A stretch of 64,000 bases of DNA from Thunnus maccoyii (lineage: Eukaryota > Chordata > Actinopteri > Scombriformes > Scombridae): contig NC_056550.1 of the NCBI RefSeq assembly GCF_910596095.1, forward strand, positions 3,782,001 to 3,846,000, read 5' to 3'. Both the position numbers and the translations under genes were made by a program. A model generated the notes under the pieces. It searched no databases. It was given only the letters and a program-made list of their open reading frames with translations, and had not been told where the DNA came from. Below are positions 52,085 to 64,000 of this stretch, in pieces (the first letter of the stretch is position 1; the number at the start of each line of letters is the position of its first letter).

Positions 52085-52913
52085 GAGCAGCTGAGGAATG
52101 ATGTCAACAATTTCGGTTGATAAAATGTGCTAAATGTATCGTACTTATTTTGATATGGTGTGTGTTTGCAGCTGAAAGATGTTTCCTGTGCGTTTATAAT
52201 GCAACCACTGGTTTCATGTTACACTCTGTTCAAGGTTGAGAGGTCTATACCATGGCAGGTTTATACAATAAGCCTTAATGTACAGGATTTTTACTTTTTT
52301 TTTTTTTTTTAACAAACACCGACTACATTAACCTCACCAAACTTTGCTGATGAAAAAAATGATTTAACTTGATACAAATAGCAGAGGAATTGTGTTAAAA
52401 TGACACTTTAGTTTAGTTAGAATTCCAAGATTTCTCAGTGTTCTGTTTTTTTAAGATGTCATAATCTCATGTCATGTAAACATAGCAGCATACACTAAGC
52501 ATTGCTTGATCTGAAATTGATCAAAACACTTGTGTTTGAAACATAAAGTTGCATTGAACAACTGCTAGCTAGCAAACTGACATTGCCATGTACCACTAAG
52601 GAAATCTCCAGGGTGTCCATATTCTTTGAATGGAACATGGCATAAATAAATATGCAAGTACTTACAATCACAAACTGACAGTTAGGTGTGGAGAGAACCT
52701 CATGATGTGGACTTTTGATATGTTTGACTGAAAAAGACATTTTTTCTTAACGGGAAACCTTGATTATTGTTACATTTGTATGTATTTAATACAGTAAAAC
52801 AATTCACATTGTCATCCTGCCAGCTGTTGACCATCATGGTTACTCATAGCTTTGCTTGCATCTGTAGCAAACTGTTGCCAATTGATGCTACTGTATGTAT
52901 AATGTTTTAACAC

Positions 52914-52919
52914 ATTAAA
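52914..52919 (+). terminator. Possible poly(A) signal of the G-gamma gene
   Basis: The ATTAAA variant lies about 1.2 kb after the stop codon. No earlier AATAAA is convincing. Confidence 0.4.
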
Positions 52920-53144
52920 TTATTACCAAAATCATTTCCTGTTTTTGTTATATTGTGCTGTTTTCTTTGTCGATATTGGGAAGTGGTTGCACAGTATATA
53001 TGTATCTATGGTGAATATGTTATACACTAATAGAGTTTAGATTTTTTTCTCATGTTTTATGGAACTCAAAAATAGTTTTCTTCTTGTTCCTTCAGTTGGA
53101 TGTTTGAGCTTCACTGTGCAGAATGATGTATGTGCAGAGTTTGT

Positions 53145-53415
53145 TTTTACATTCATTTGCTGAAAGTGGAAAGTTACTCTGTGCTCATTGAAAATCTAAG
53201 TTAAATGGGTGTACCTACCAGCATGATATGTGACATCACAAATAGTTTGGATATGATCCTGGTCCAATATTCAACTTACACAAGTGTGATGTGGAAACTT
53301 GGAGCCTCCAGTGCACGAACACTGAGAATGGACTTTACAGTGAAGTAGGAGACATCTTGTGTCCAGCAGGAAAACTTTATAAATCAACAATATTTGCATA
53401 TTTATAGAATCTGGA
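53145..53415 (+). repeat. Interspersed repeat, copy B
   Basis: This is the plus-strand counterpart of 21405-21680 at high identity over about 270 bp. It lies between the G-gamma gene and carm1 and has no coding capacity. Confidence 0.7.
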
Positions 53416-53879
53416 TGAGATGCCTTAACTTTTTTTGTGGAAAAACCATATCAGACAAGAATTATTATTCAAAGTAGAGCATTGTATATACATCTTAAAG
53501 CATGTCTGGAGGGCATCTTTGATACTGCTGCTGCATTGTGTTGCTCTAAGCCGTTTGTTTTATTGTTACTGTGATATTGCTTCATCAAAAAAAGTCCACT
53601 AGTTCACAAAATTCATAAAAAGAAGAGAGGGAAAGAAGAATTATAGAAGAAGAATTATAATTTAATTGAATACGTTTTTATGAGATGGGATTCACTCTGA
53701 AAGTTAATCCACCCCTCTGTTGTAAGTCTGAAATTTCAGATGGTAAATTAACTAAAACTGGTTGCCAGAATATTAAGAAATACGTGTCATTCCCCTTTAA
53801 AGTAGCAGAAAGGTTTTCCATTGGCAAGATCTTATATAATTCTCTGTTCCAGCTCTTGTGTTGATCCACTGCCCGCTGT

Positions 53880-54009
53880 GAACCGCCTAGGTGTCGCTGT
53901 TGGAGCGGCTTATCGTGTTGGTGCCCAGCTTCGCCTCCAGCAGAGAGCAGTGCGCGGTCGGTTGGATGTGAGCGCCACCGACCGACCTGTCTCTACTTCC
54001 AGATTGAAG
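53880..54009 (+). promoter_or_regulatory. carm1: carm1 5' UTR / promoter-proximal region
   Basis: A GC- and CpG-rich stretch ends at the start codon. The start context gaagATGGCGGtctc is a strong match to the YY1 consensus (ATGGCGG), so the element and the initiator codon overlap. Transcription start is not placed. Confidence 0.5.
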
Positions 54010-57000
54010 ATGGCGGTCTCGGTGTTCCCCGGCGTGCGGCTCCTGTCCATCGGAGACGCGAACGGAGACATACAGCGACACTCAGAGCAGCAGCCGCTGC
54101 GGTTAGAAGTGAAAACCTCACAAGATGCTGCCCTCATCAATCTCTCCAATGGTGAGTTGACCTTTTCCCCGCAGCGGCTCTTCGGATGTTCGGCCTGTCT
54201 TAACTGCCGATGCTAATGCTAATGCAGCTAATCCGGCTGTAGGGAGCGTTAGCTACCAAGAAGCTAGCCCGTCTTGAGACCACGTCGCGTCCCCCTGCTC
54301 ATCACGAGGGAGCCCTTAAAACTCAAAAAATATCGTCGTCCGATGCTCGAGGCTGATTAACTTCAGCTTTTTAGCTTCCACATAAGTACACTCGTCTGAA
54401 AATATAGCGCCACACACACAACGTATCTTAGTTAGTGACTCCAGCCAGTAGAGTAGCTAAGTAACGTGTAGTTTAATGCTAGTTAAACAATGCCACTAGC
54501 CTGCTTCAGCAGCAGCGGTGCACCCGGTCACATCGCACCTATTTTTTCCCTTTCAGTTACATTTATTTAGTCCCATGAACATGTCCAGTGGTTTTGTAAA
54601 CTAACATATCCCGTTTTGTCCCCCGAGAGTAATGTTTTTTGACTGTATAGCTCGAGAATTAGCCTCTCCGGGTTGTTTTGGAGCAGCAGAGGGCATCACT
54701 CCCGACCCGCCGCTCTGCGCTGCGGTCCAGCCGGCAGATGCAGCCCTATATTTCACCAACACATCTTTCCGTGATAAGAGCGGTAAACACTTCAACTTTT
54801 GAAGCTTTTACTTTTTTGGGGAAAAGCTGTTTTGGCGCTTTGGGTGGTGCAGCGAGACCGGGCCCTCATTACTTATGCATTCATCTTTGTTCTCATTGGG
54901 ACAATACCCGGGTCCTCCGCCGCCTCCTTCCCTCCTGCGTTCAGGCGGCATCAGCCGCTCCGCTCCTCACCAGCTTTTCTTATTCAATGGGATGTCCCGC
55001 TGAAAAGAAACAGCCGCTCTGCTGGCCTCCTCTACTCTGATGCTGAAGTTAGAGAAAAGCATGGCACTGAGATAATCGCCACACACATCTCTATAGCATA
55101 TATAAAAAGAAATTTAATTGATCCCTGTGGAAAAGTAGGTCCCTCGAAAAGCAAAAGTAATATCATTCGAAAAGTAAAAATCTCCATGCTGAAGATGAGC
55201 ATGCAAATACAGTGTTAATAGCTACTAAAAGTTTCATATTTGTAGCATAATGTAATTTTTTGGCAGCAAATACATTAGAAATGTTCTAAAAGACTTCAAA
55301 GTGTGTATGTCTTGGAATTAAGCATTATAATTGTTGACTGGTATGCCACTGAAAAGTATATTTATGAAAATGAACTGCCTTTTAGGCCAGTGATTTTTTT
55401 TTCTCTTTTGTATTTGAGTTCAAAATGTCGATTGTTAAATTGTGGAAATGAACAATATTTAAATCAAAATCTCCTGTGTGGTAAATATAACCTAATTAAG
55501 TTATCCAGTTATTCAAGTTTGCATTTTTACAGCTTCAGCTGTAACAGAGTCTTTACTTGGAAGCCATCTGGTATATCAGCTTATTATTTGCATTAAGAGT
55601 AGAGGTGACTTGTGTTCATGCATTGTCCTGTACTTCTGTGCTTTCTCACTTGATCATCTGTTGTAAAAGGAGCAGAAATTTGATCAGCTTTTGATGGTCA
55701 GTGACCATTTTTGTCAGGTAGAGGGTTTCCCAAGCTCAAGCTGTTGCCGTCAACTCACCTATGTCTGCCTGGTTGATTTAAAAAAAAAAAAAAAAAAAAA
55801 GCTAATAAATTTATTCTATGGTAAAGTCATATTTTCAGGGAGGAGGAGGTCTGAATGTTGACTGAACGTGATGTGATTGGTGCAGGCTATTTTGTTTAGT
55901 TTAACCAACTTTGCTCCACAAAGGCTTCCCTCTGCACTGTGAAAGAAGTTAACATTATGGACATTCTGCTTTTAAAACATCAAATCTCCTCATAAGACTT
56001 AATTATTAATACGTTTCTGTCATTTTGTAGTCTGACTGAGCCTATCCAGAGCTGCCATGCGTGTACTGAGACTCACAGTGAGCTCTCTAAACACACTGAT
56101 ACCACAGCTCCTGCTTCTCATACTCTATTATGTTGAGATCTGCATTTCTTTCATGACATCACCAGTCTAAAGCTGTTTATTCTGACTGATGTTAAGCTGT
56201 CAGCAGCATGCTGGCATGTAGTCATGTTGCTGCATCCTGTCCAATCATATACATGTGTATCCATGATGTAGAGCACCAGAACCAATCATCACATCTGTCT
56301 GCCCCTTTGACAGCTGAGCTGAGCTGTGACTGTGGCAGTGTGGTTGAGGCAGCAGGAAAATAAAAGCAGTGAGGAAACAGCTTAGTGAGAAATAAGAAAA
56401 GTTGATCCTGTTCAAAGATGACAGCTTCACTGACTCATTTAGTCAAGGTTCAACATATCAGGACAGAAGGCTCATTTCTCTGTGAATTGCAGAAGTAAAG
56501 AGAGGAAGAGAGAAATGTCAGCAGGGTGATTTTACACATATAGGTCAGTTTAATTGTCACAGTTACTCCTCAGCCTGTGAAAACAGTTGTATAATGTGTT
56601 CTGTAGCTCTGGAGGAGCTTTTGTTTAGGTTGACTAGGGACATTTTTGGGCAGTGGAAAGAACACTCAGGATCTCCTAAACCCGACTGACATGCCCTCTG
56701 TGGAGCAGGCAGAGTTGGACGACTCGGGGGAAGCCTCACTCATATCCCCGGCAGATGTCTCTGAGGTAGTCAAAAAGCTCCTTAGTGGCAAGGTGCCAGG
56801 TGTGGATGAGATTCGCCCTGAGATGCTGAAGGCTCTGGATATTACTGGGCTGTCATGGCTGGCACACCTCTTCAGTGTTGCATGAAGATGGGGGACAGTG
56901 CCTATGGGCTGGCAGACCAGGGTGGTGGTTCCCATTTTCAAAAAAGGGGGACCGGAGGGTGTGCTCCAACTATCGGGGGATCAAACTACTCAGCCTCCTG

Positions 57001-59828
57001 GGGAAAGCTCATGCCAGGGTGCTGGGGAGGAGGCTCCGGCTGATTGTCGAACCTTAGATTCAGGAGGAACAACACAGATTCTGTCCTGGCTGTGGAACAG
57101 TGGACCAGCTCTTCACCCTTGCAAAGGTACTTGAGAGGTCTCGACTGTGTCTCTCGGGGCACCTTGAGGGTGGTGCTGTGGGAGTATGGGGTACTGGGGC
57201 CATTGCTGCGAGTCATTTGGTCCTTATATAACCGCAGTGAGAGCTGTGTTTGCATTCTTGGCAGTAAGTCAGACTTGTTCTCAGTTGGTGTTGGGCTCTG
57301 CCAGGGTTGTCCCTTGTCACTGATTCTTTTTGTGATTTTGATGGACAGAATCCCAAGGTGCAGCGGGTGCCTGATTTGGGGACCTCAAGATTGCTTCTCT
57401 GCTTTTGCAGATGATGTGGTTCTGTTGGCTTCAATACACCATGACCTCCAGCAGGCACTGGGATGGTTTGCAGCTGAATGTGAAATGGCTGGGATGAGAA
57501 TCAGCACCTCCAAATCTGAGGCCATGGTGCTCTGCCAGAATAATGTGGACTGCTCCCTGTGGGTTAGGAGTGAGTTACTGCCCCAAGTGAAGGAGTTCAC
57601 GTATCTCGGGGTCTTGTTCGCAAGTTAGGTTAAGATGGACCATGAGGTTGACAGGCGGATGCGGTGCAGCATCAGCAGTTACACGGGCATTGTACCAGAC
57701 TGTTGTGGTGAAGAAAGAGCTGAGCCAGAGGGCAAAGCTCTCAATTTACCAATAGGTCTACATCCCAACCCTCACCTATGGTCACGAGCCTTGGGTAGTG
57801 ACTGAAAGAATGAGATCGCGGATACAAGTGGCCAAAATGAGTTTTCTCCGGACAGTCTGGGCTCAGCCTGAGTGATAGGGTGAGGAGCTTGGACATCCGG
57901 GAGGAGCTTGGAGTAAAGCCTGGAAGTGTTCCAGGCATGTCCAAGTGGAAGGAGACCTCGGAGCAGACCCAGAACACACTGGAGAGACTACATATCTCTT
58001 CTGGCCTGGGAACGCCTGGGGATCCCCTTTCTTGGGTCTGATGCCACCGTGACCCAGTCCCGGATTAGCGGCGGAAAACGGATGGATGGATGTTTGGTCT
58101 GAGAAAATTACTCTGATGATGTCACCAAGGTGTTCTGCCACCTCATTGCTACTGCATACTTGATGAGGACCAATACGTATATGGGGAACATAAACACACA
58201 AACATCACAATAAAAATCACCTGCCCGTAGTGGTGGATCATCGGTGTTGAGGTTATTGATGAGAACTGTAACTCACCAATGCCATTATTCTGTGGATCTG
58301 TTTTCTCACATTGTTAAGTGTCTTAAGTGGTTGAGAGGAGAACTGAAGAGTGTGGCTGGCTTTCTTCCCAGAAGATGCATCTCTCTAAATCTGAAGTGCT
58401 TCTCTTAATCCCTTAATAGATGCTGGATTAGCTCAGGCTGCTTTGTGAGTCTACACTAGTGGGCCTGCTGCACGACCACAATGTTTTTCCTGCCTGGGAA
58501 AGTCTTTGCATCAATATTACAGTTATTGTGTGTACTGTGAGGCTTCCTCAGGTGTGTTACACCTTAATCTCCCAGGTTCCCACTCAGTCATAATGAAGAT
58601 ATTACTTTGTTGTTAAAATGTAATTTTTGAGTTTAGAATCTCAAAAGATTATCACTACAGTAACAACATGTTTGTGCCAGTTGCACACACTCATCATCCA
58701 TTATTGCAGTGTGAAAACCAGCTGCCACAGAGGGAAACATTCCATCGCACTAAACATAAAGACTGGTTACATTCTTTATATTCTTAAACCAACAAGGAAT
58801 TTATAGGGTTTCCCCCAGAAAAGTTGTTAGGGCTGGTAGCAAGTATCTTTTAAAGGAGGCTGGCACGGGCTGGCGGCCTAGTGTCTTTTTTTTTTGACAG
58901 GTCCGGCACAGGCCAGAGACAGACTGCTGGCAACATTAAGATAGTTTCTGTGATAACAGAAGCATGGATGAAATTGCATTGAGAATTTAAAAAGAAATAA
59001 CACAGATCACATAGGGCCCCACATTAAGTCAGTACTAAAAGCTGACTGGATGTTATGAAAATATGACTATGTAATGTGTTTGCACTCTACAAAAAAAATC
59101 CTGAGTGGCTTCTGATTCTTACAGCCTTGGAATGCTGGGCACATTTCAACAACACCAAAATAAATTAAAGTAAATAATATGGAAGTTTATACTATAGCTG
59201 GTTGAAAAGCTCTGAGACACCTTTACTGCTCCATGGAATAAATTACGGCTCATTCGTGTCACTACAATCAGCAAAATGTATCTACACAAAATTCAGGAAC
59301 TCTGCTTTGCATGAAGGACTGCATCATTTATTTTTATTACAAAGTGTGGATCATAAAATACATGTACAGTTACATTCACAGTTTATACTGCCGCCCTGAT
59401 AGCAGCCACACCGCCGCTCCTTCACTTTCTCTCTTCCACTCACTTACTCCGCTAGTTTAGCATTAGCCTGCACACTGCAGCTAAAATACTATAACAGTAC
59501 AGGCCTGGTGAGTTGCCAGGCCAACAAGAACCCCCCCCCCAGGCCAAAAAATATTTTTTAAATGTCAAAAATAACGCCAAATATCCATTCATTCAGAAAT
59601 CAATAGCGTTTGGGAGCCTTTTAGCAGTGCTGTTTCGAAACATGAGACAACGTCTGTCTAGCGTAAGGCATAGGGAAGGGTGTGAGTGAGTGGTTAAGCG
59701 AGAGAGCAAGCATCAGAAAAATGACGGTGAATGCGAGCGGAGCAGAGGAAAAGGTTAGCAGTAAGGCCGTATTCGGACCAAATCAGGCGGTGTGGTGTGG
59801 CGTTCAGCTGCAGGGTCCAGCAGAGGTG

Positions 59829-59867
<39 letters not shown>

Positions 59868-62800
59868 GTGTTTATTTGTCCTCCAGAACATAACCGCTGT
59901 GAAACAATCAGAAAATAACATTTTATTGATCTGACTCACCGGCATTCTTGCTACTCGTCCTCCCTCTCTTCATTCACTCTCTAGCTCGCTCGACCACTGC
60001 TGCTCTCTCTCTCTCTCTCACTCTCTCTCGCTGGTGCTCTCTCTCTCTCTTTCTCTTGTTTTTTTTATATGAGCCGGAAAGCGGACATCAAAGCCTAACT
60101 TTACTCTTAATGTTAGTTGTCGTTAGTTAGTAAGTTGTCAATCTGACAGTAAATGTGCAGTACAGACTACAGTGTCCCGTGTCCGCGCCCCCCCTCCCCC
60201 ACACACACACACACACTGGTAGAAACCCTGATTTATACACTAACCAATACTATTTGTGTGTGTGTTTGTATATCTTATTCCTCTGTGCTGTAGAAGTCCA
60301 TTTTTGTCTAAAAACTAAATGGACAAAACTATTAAAAAAACACATCATTGAACCACACTGTTGCCCTGGGTGACATGTTCCTTCATTACCATGAACACAC
60401 ACACACTGTAGTTTATTTTTGACTCAATATACACCTACACTGTCCTGCTGCAGGAAACATTCACCAAAGTCAAATGTGTATTCATTCGCTACTGAAAATA
60501 GTCCCCAACAAATGCACCGTTCCCTCCTGTTTGAGTAATGTTTGATTAAAAACTACAGTGACCAGCTGCTTTTGAAAATTGCTTTTTTTAAAAATAAAAC
60601 TACATATCTTTGAGCTGTGGGTAGACATAGAAATCTATGCAAATTGAAATTTGCATAAAGACAGAAAGAGACACTGATGTCATCAGCAGGTGTGGAATAA
60701 TCTCACCTAGACTTTTACTGGACATTTAAAAAAATAAATATCTTGGTGTCTAACAGGTGTATATTGATTCCTGTTAATTTGCCATTTTCAAAGCTCTTAA
60801 AAAAACAAATTTCAGTATTTGTGGATATCCTGCGAGTGTGTGTGAGCAGCTGATGGAGAAGAAGAGGATGAGGCTGCATTGTATGCAACTCTCCCACACA
60901 GGAGCGGATTGTGTTGAATCTGACACTGAAATGTCAGGACAAACGTGTGAATAGCAGCAAGAAAAGTATTTGGCTGCCGTGCAAAATGCTGGTAACTGAA
61001 AAAATGAAGACCGAAATTAAAACCAAAAACGTCTATTTTCAAATCAGTTGTGGCTGTTCTCAGTGCTGTTGTCTTCAAACTCAGTCCCTTACTCATCTTC
61101 TTCAGTGGTCCGTATTGCCTAGATGGTAGAGCTGCTCGATTATGGCAAAAAAATCATAATCACATTTATTTTGGTCAATATTGAACATGATTATTGAACA
61201 CGATTACTCATTGACTTTGGAAACATCATGGATTTATTAAACTTTTAAAAAAAGAACTTCTCTCTCTTCTTTCCTTCAACTTTAAATATAATTCAACTGC
61301 AAAACAAATACAAAAATAAAAATAAAAAATGAGATAAATAAATAAAAATAAATTATATCAAAATAAATAAGTTTTAGTGCACTTCCACAACCCACTGAAA
61401 ACCACTAAACATATATTTAATACAAAAAATGATTAGAACAAAATAAACCAGATCATATTATTATAGTGGTTAAGATGCATGTTGTGTGGAAAGTGATCAA
61501 TACTAAAATGATCATTCATCATGGTACTTTTGACAGAAATCATTGACTTGTATTATCATGCAGTGTGTTTACATGCAGGTTACAGTCGCTTTTCTCCAGA
61601 AAACTGATTTCTTAACTGTCATGTGAATGAGAAACTTGCTTTCTGTAATCAGAGAATGGGATTAGAGAAGATTGGTTTCCACAGGTAGATTTTACTCCAC
61701 AGAGGACACTGATTTATCTGCCATGTATACGCATAACCAATCTAATTCTTTTCTAATCAGCTTTTACAAGTAAGCATGTGTACAGTAACAGACTGCAGAC
61801 AGAGAGAGCACAGTGCTGAGTGGCTGGAGCGAAGCGTCCTCGTAGCTAAAATAATGGAATCGAAACTCTGACTGAAACTAAAACAAAGTGTCCTGTAGAT
61901 GTCTAAATAAGTCCACTCCACTCTGTCTGTCTCTCACTGCGCTGTCCGGCTGCTCCGACACACCATGTGCTGGATTTATAACACAAGACAAAACCAGAGC
62001 ATCACTGCGAAACAGCACATACAGCACAATGATTGTTTTATGTTGATTATCATGTTTTCATAATCATTGGAAGCCAAAATCGTAATTGAAAATAAAATTT
62101 GATCAACCGCCCAAACCTACTAGATGGTCAAATATTGCCATGTCTAGAAGACCATCATTGAATTTATCCGCCAAAGCAAAGTTTGAGCAGCATGTGGTTT
62201 TGGAAATTACGTCTCATGCCATCCTAACGCACATCCCTTCCCTTTCTTTTGAGGAGAGGAGGCGAGTGTGTTCAAGTGTTCAGTTTCCAGGGAGACGGAG
62301 TGCAGCCGTGTGGGGAAGCAGTCATTCATCATCACACTGGGCTGTAACAGCGTCCTGCTGCAGTTCTCCTCACCTGCAGGTACACACAAACACCCAAATA
62401 CACTCTCTAAGACTGTTACATACTGTATGACAAGAACTCACACAACTCAATGTATGAACACTGCTTAATGTGCTGTTTTCTGTGTAACCGAATGTGCACT
62501 GGAACAATGAATGAATGATAATGTCTTATTGCTGCAGTGATAAGGCCTTTAGGTATATAAATGCATACATGTCTCCTCAGTGGCATTTAACATCACACTG
62601 GCTTTGCTTTCTTCCTGTTTATAACCTGTGAGCCGACATGCCAAAGTTTGTTATGTAAGCAGTGAGCTTGTCACTGCACTGCTAATGTCAGTTAGCAGGC
62701 TAGATAGCTAATTAGCTGCTCAGCTGAATCACTTTAAACAGCATGTTAACATACCTGCAAATGTCATTTTGTTCCTGTTAGATGCTGGTGTGGTTCTAAC

Positions 62801-63449
62801 AGCACAGTGTCTGTGACATGCAGCTACAGTGCAACTTTGTTTACTTTGTCTTTAGTTCTTAGGGCTCAGCCCGCCAGCTGCTGTCAATCAAACAGACACC
62901 ATCACAGCCCTCTAGCTGCAGGAAAAGGATTTCTGTTATTTCCCCCAAAGCTAGCTACCTAATTATGCTAATGTAAGCTTCATGAGTACAAGTTAACATA
63001 AACTCCAGACATTCAGCTGTTTGTTGAATGTTTGAAAAGAAAACTCTTTGGTCGCCGTCTCTGTTATGATCATCGTCCAACTGTATCGTCCTAAAATTGG
63101 GGGACTACAAATAAAAAAGCAACACACTGTTCACCTCAGATGAACCCCTTTATAAGCAAGCCAGCATGTTAACCTCAGTCATTGTTTCATTTCAAACCCA
63201 CTGTGCTTGAGTACAGAACCAAACCAATGAAAAACATTGCAATGCTTTCTGACAGCACTGTGTGTATATATTATCTCTTGTGTAGTGAGCATGAAGTATG
63301 ACTTGTAATTCTGATTATTTGTGTGTTTATGTTCTGCTTCAGACTTTCAGTCCTTTTATAACCTCCTGAAGAACTGTCGTGGGCATCTCGGTGAGCGCTC
63401 AGTCTTTAGTGACAGAACAGAGGAGTCCTCTGCTGTACAGTACTTCCAG
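54010..63449 (+). CDS. carm1: Histone-arginine methyltransferase CARM1 (PRMT4), N-terminal part
   Basis: Coding exons 54010-54151, 62254-62379 and 63343-63449 join in phase to give the first 125 residues; the gene continues beyond the right edge. The protein starts MAVSVFPGVRLLSIGDANGD, without the Ala/Gly-rich N-terminus of the human protein. It continues through VFKCSVSRETECSRVGKQSF, IITLGCNSVLLQF and TEESSAVQYFQ, all matching the N-terminal PH/EVH1-like domain of CARM1. The SAM-binding and catalytic domains are outside the window. CARM1 makes asymmetric dimethylarginine on histone H3 (R17/R26) and on transcription and splicing factors in the nucleus. The upstream frame is open for some codons but has no near Met, so 54010 is chosen. 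Intron 1 is about 8.1 kb. Confidence 0.96.
56640..58093 (+). mobile_element. 5'-truncated Rex3-like LINE (RTE clade), carm1 intron 1
   Basis: The RT domain is readable across broken frames: DVSEVVKKLLSGKVPGVDEI, VVVPIFKKG, NYRGIKLLSLLGKAHARVLG, GLCQGCPLS, FADDVVLLAS, ISTSKSEAMVL and VKEFTYLGVLF (open 57044-57628). Downstream remnants follow to about 58020, and the 3' end reads 'gcggcggaaaacggatggat' with ggat repeats, as in fish Rex3/RTE elements. Several stops and frame shifts show it is inactive. It has the same orientation as carm1. Confidence 0.85.
58806..60230. mobile_element. Possible hAT-like element, carm1 intron 1
   Basis: The left end begins gggtttcccccagaaaag and the right end finishes ggtagaaaccctg, giving matched GGGTTTC/GAAACCC termini of hAT type. 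ATTTATA occurs just outside both ends but is out of register for a clean 8-bp duplication. The inside is a mixture of CpG-rich segments, a G run, CT-rich and CA tracts, with no transposase recognised. Confidence 0.4.
59831..59866 (+). repeat. Uninterrupted run of 36 G
   Basis: A perfect poly(dG) tract follows 'cagaggtgtt' and is followed by 'tgtgtttatt'. It produces artificial poly-Gly and poly-Pro open frames on the two strands. It lies deep in carm1 intron 1, near C-rich runs at 59531-59541 and 60188-60200. Confidence 0.95.
61127..62119. mobile_element. Non-autonomous hAT-like element with perfect 8-bp TSD, carm1 intron 1
   Basis: The element is flanked on both sides by ctagatgg (61119-61126 and 62120-62127). 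The left end reads tagagctgctcgattatgg and the reverse complement of the right end taggtttgggcggttgat, an imperfect hAT-type TIR pair. The body of about 990 bp is AT-rich with no transposase. It ends only 134 bp before carm1 exon 2. Confidence 0.75.
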
Positions 63450-63457
63450 GTGAGAGG

Positions 63458-63474
63458 AACACACACACACACAC

Positions 63475-63520
<46 letters not shown>
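63458..63520. repeat. (CA)n microsatellite, carm1 intron 3
   Basis: A CA run of about 60 bp with one CG interruption begins about 10 bp after the exon 3 donor site. Confidence 0.95.
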
Positions 63521-63522
<2 letters not shown>

Positions 63523-64000
63523 TCCTGGGTCTTCTCTTGTGGTCGTCAAAACAGGTTGGAGAAACCATAGAAGTATACACAGTAGACTTCAGGCTCTCAC
63601 AAACATGAGAATGTTTTATTTAAGTTTTTTTTTTCATAAATAAATGACAGATTTGAATTAATTCAGTTTTCCAAAGCAGTTATTCCTTAATAATTACCAC
63701 CTTACTTGTTCTTCGCTGACTATTAATAGTTCTACAACTTTTATCAGGAATGTTCAGTCAGAACAAAGCCTGTTTGTGCTGCTGTTTGAGTTATTTTTGT
63801 AATCCAGTTCCATGATCAACTAAGATGAAATATGATGTTTTTCATTGGCATAGCACATAGCTCTGCTCTGTAAACTACATGTCAGTGGGTATGCGGTGAT
63901 CCTCTGTCTACACAGACACAGATTTTTTTGCATATAGCCAATCAGATAATTGAATTTTGAATCTGCATTTGCATAAAGCGGAAACGTCGCTGTGCTGTCG

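Noticed and set aside
53821-54009. An N-terminal extension of carm1 in the open upstream frame
   Set aside because: The only upstream Met (53821) is far away in AT-rich sequence, and the fish protein is expected to start MAVSVFPG.
57044-57628. A 194-aa open frame as a carm1 intronic gene
   Set aside because: It contains RT motifs (GLCQGCPLS, FADDVVLLAS) and belongs to a Rex3-like LINE.
59682-59945. Poly-Gly and poly-Pro proteins
   Set aside because: They are created by the 36-G tract and have no splice or similarity support.
58798-60237. ATTTATA at both ends of the 58806-60230 element as a target-site duplication
   Set aside because: The copies are out of register with symmetrical ends, so a clean 8-bp duplication cannot be claimed.

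Overview
The window is a piece of a ray-finned (teleost) fish nuclear genome. It holds spliced vertebrate genes with GT-AG introns, AATAAA-type poly(A) signals, CA microsatellites and fish-type transposable elements (L2/Maui-like and Rex3-like LINEs, Tc1-like and hAT-like elements, tRNA-derived SINEs). There is no bacterial, phage or CRISPR content. All exon coordinates were built by hand, by joining open segments at splice sites in consistent phase and comparing the result with remembered vertebrate proteins.

Layout, left to right: (1) 1-5516, a repeat-rich flank with a broken duplicate of cln3 exon 2, a damaged L2-type LINE and a Tc1 transposase relic. (2) cln3 (+), 15 coding exons, 5517-17329, 439 aa. 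(3) About 3 kb without a recognised gene. (4) ppp4c (+), a noncoding first exon near 20.6 kb and 8 coding exons, 21979-28078, 307 aa. (5) A foldback element and a SINE remnant, then aldh3b1 (+), 9 coding exons, 31662-39625, 469 aa, with a possible in-frame upstream exon. (6) clpp (-), 7 coding exons, 45953-41597, 267 aa, tail-to-tail with aldh3b1. (7) A nested inverted repeat at the clpp promoter and other repeats. (8) A two-exon G-protein gamma subunit gene (+), 49045-51730, 72 aa. (9) The first three coding exons of carm1 (+), from 54010, with an intron 1 of about 8.1 kb full of repeats; the gene runs off the right edge.

The genes do not form one pathway. They are housekeeping or signalling genes: a lysosomal membrane protein, a PP2A-family phosphatase, a membrane-associated aldehyde dehydrogenase, a mitochondrial protease, a G-protein subunit and a histone arginine methyltransferase. 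I see no undescribed multi-gene system. The observations most worth checking are the partial cln3 duplication, which keeps an empty LINE insertion site; an in-frame N-terminal extension exon for aldh3b1; a cln3 C-terminus one residue too short for a CaaX box; the clpp-promoter inverted repeat; and a run of 36 G in carm1 intron 1.
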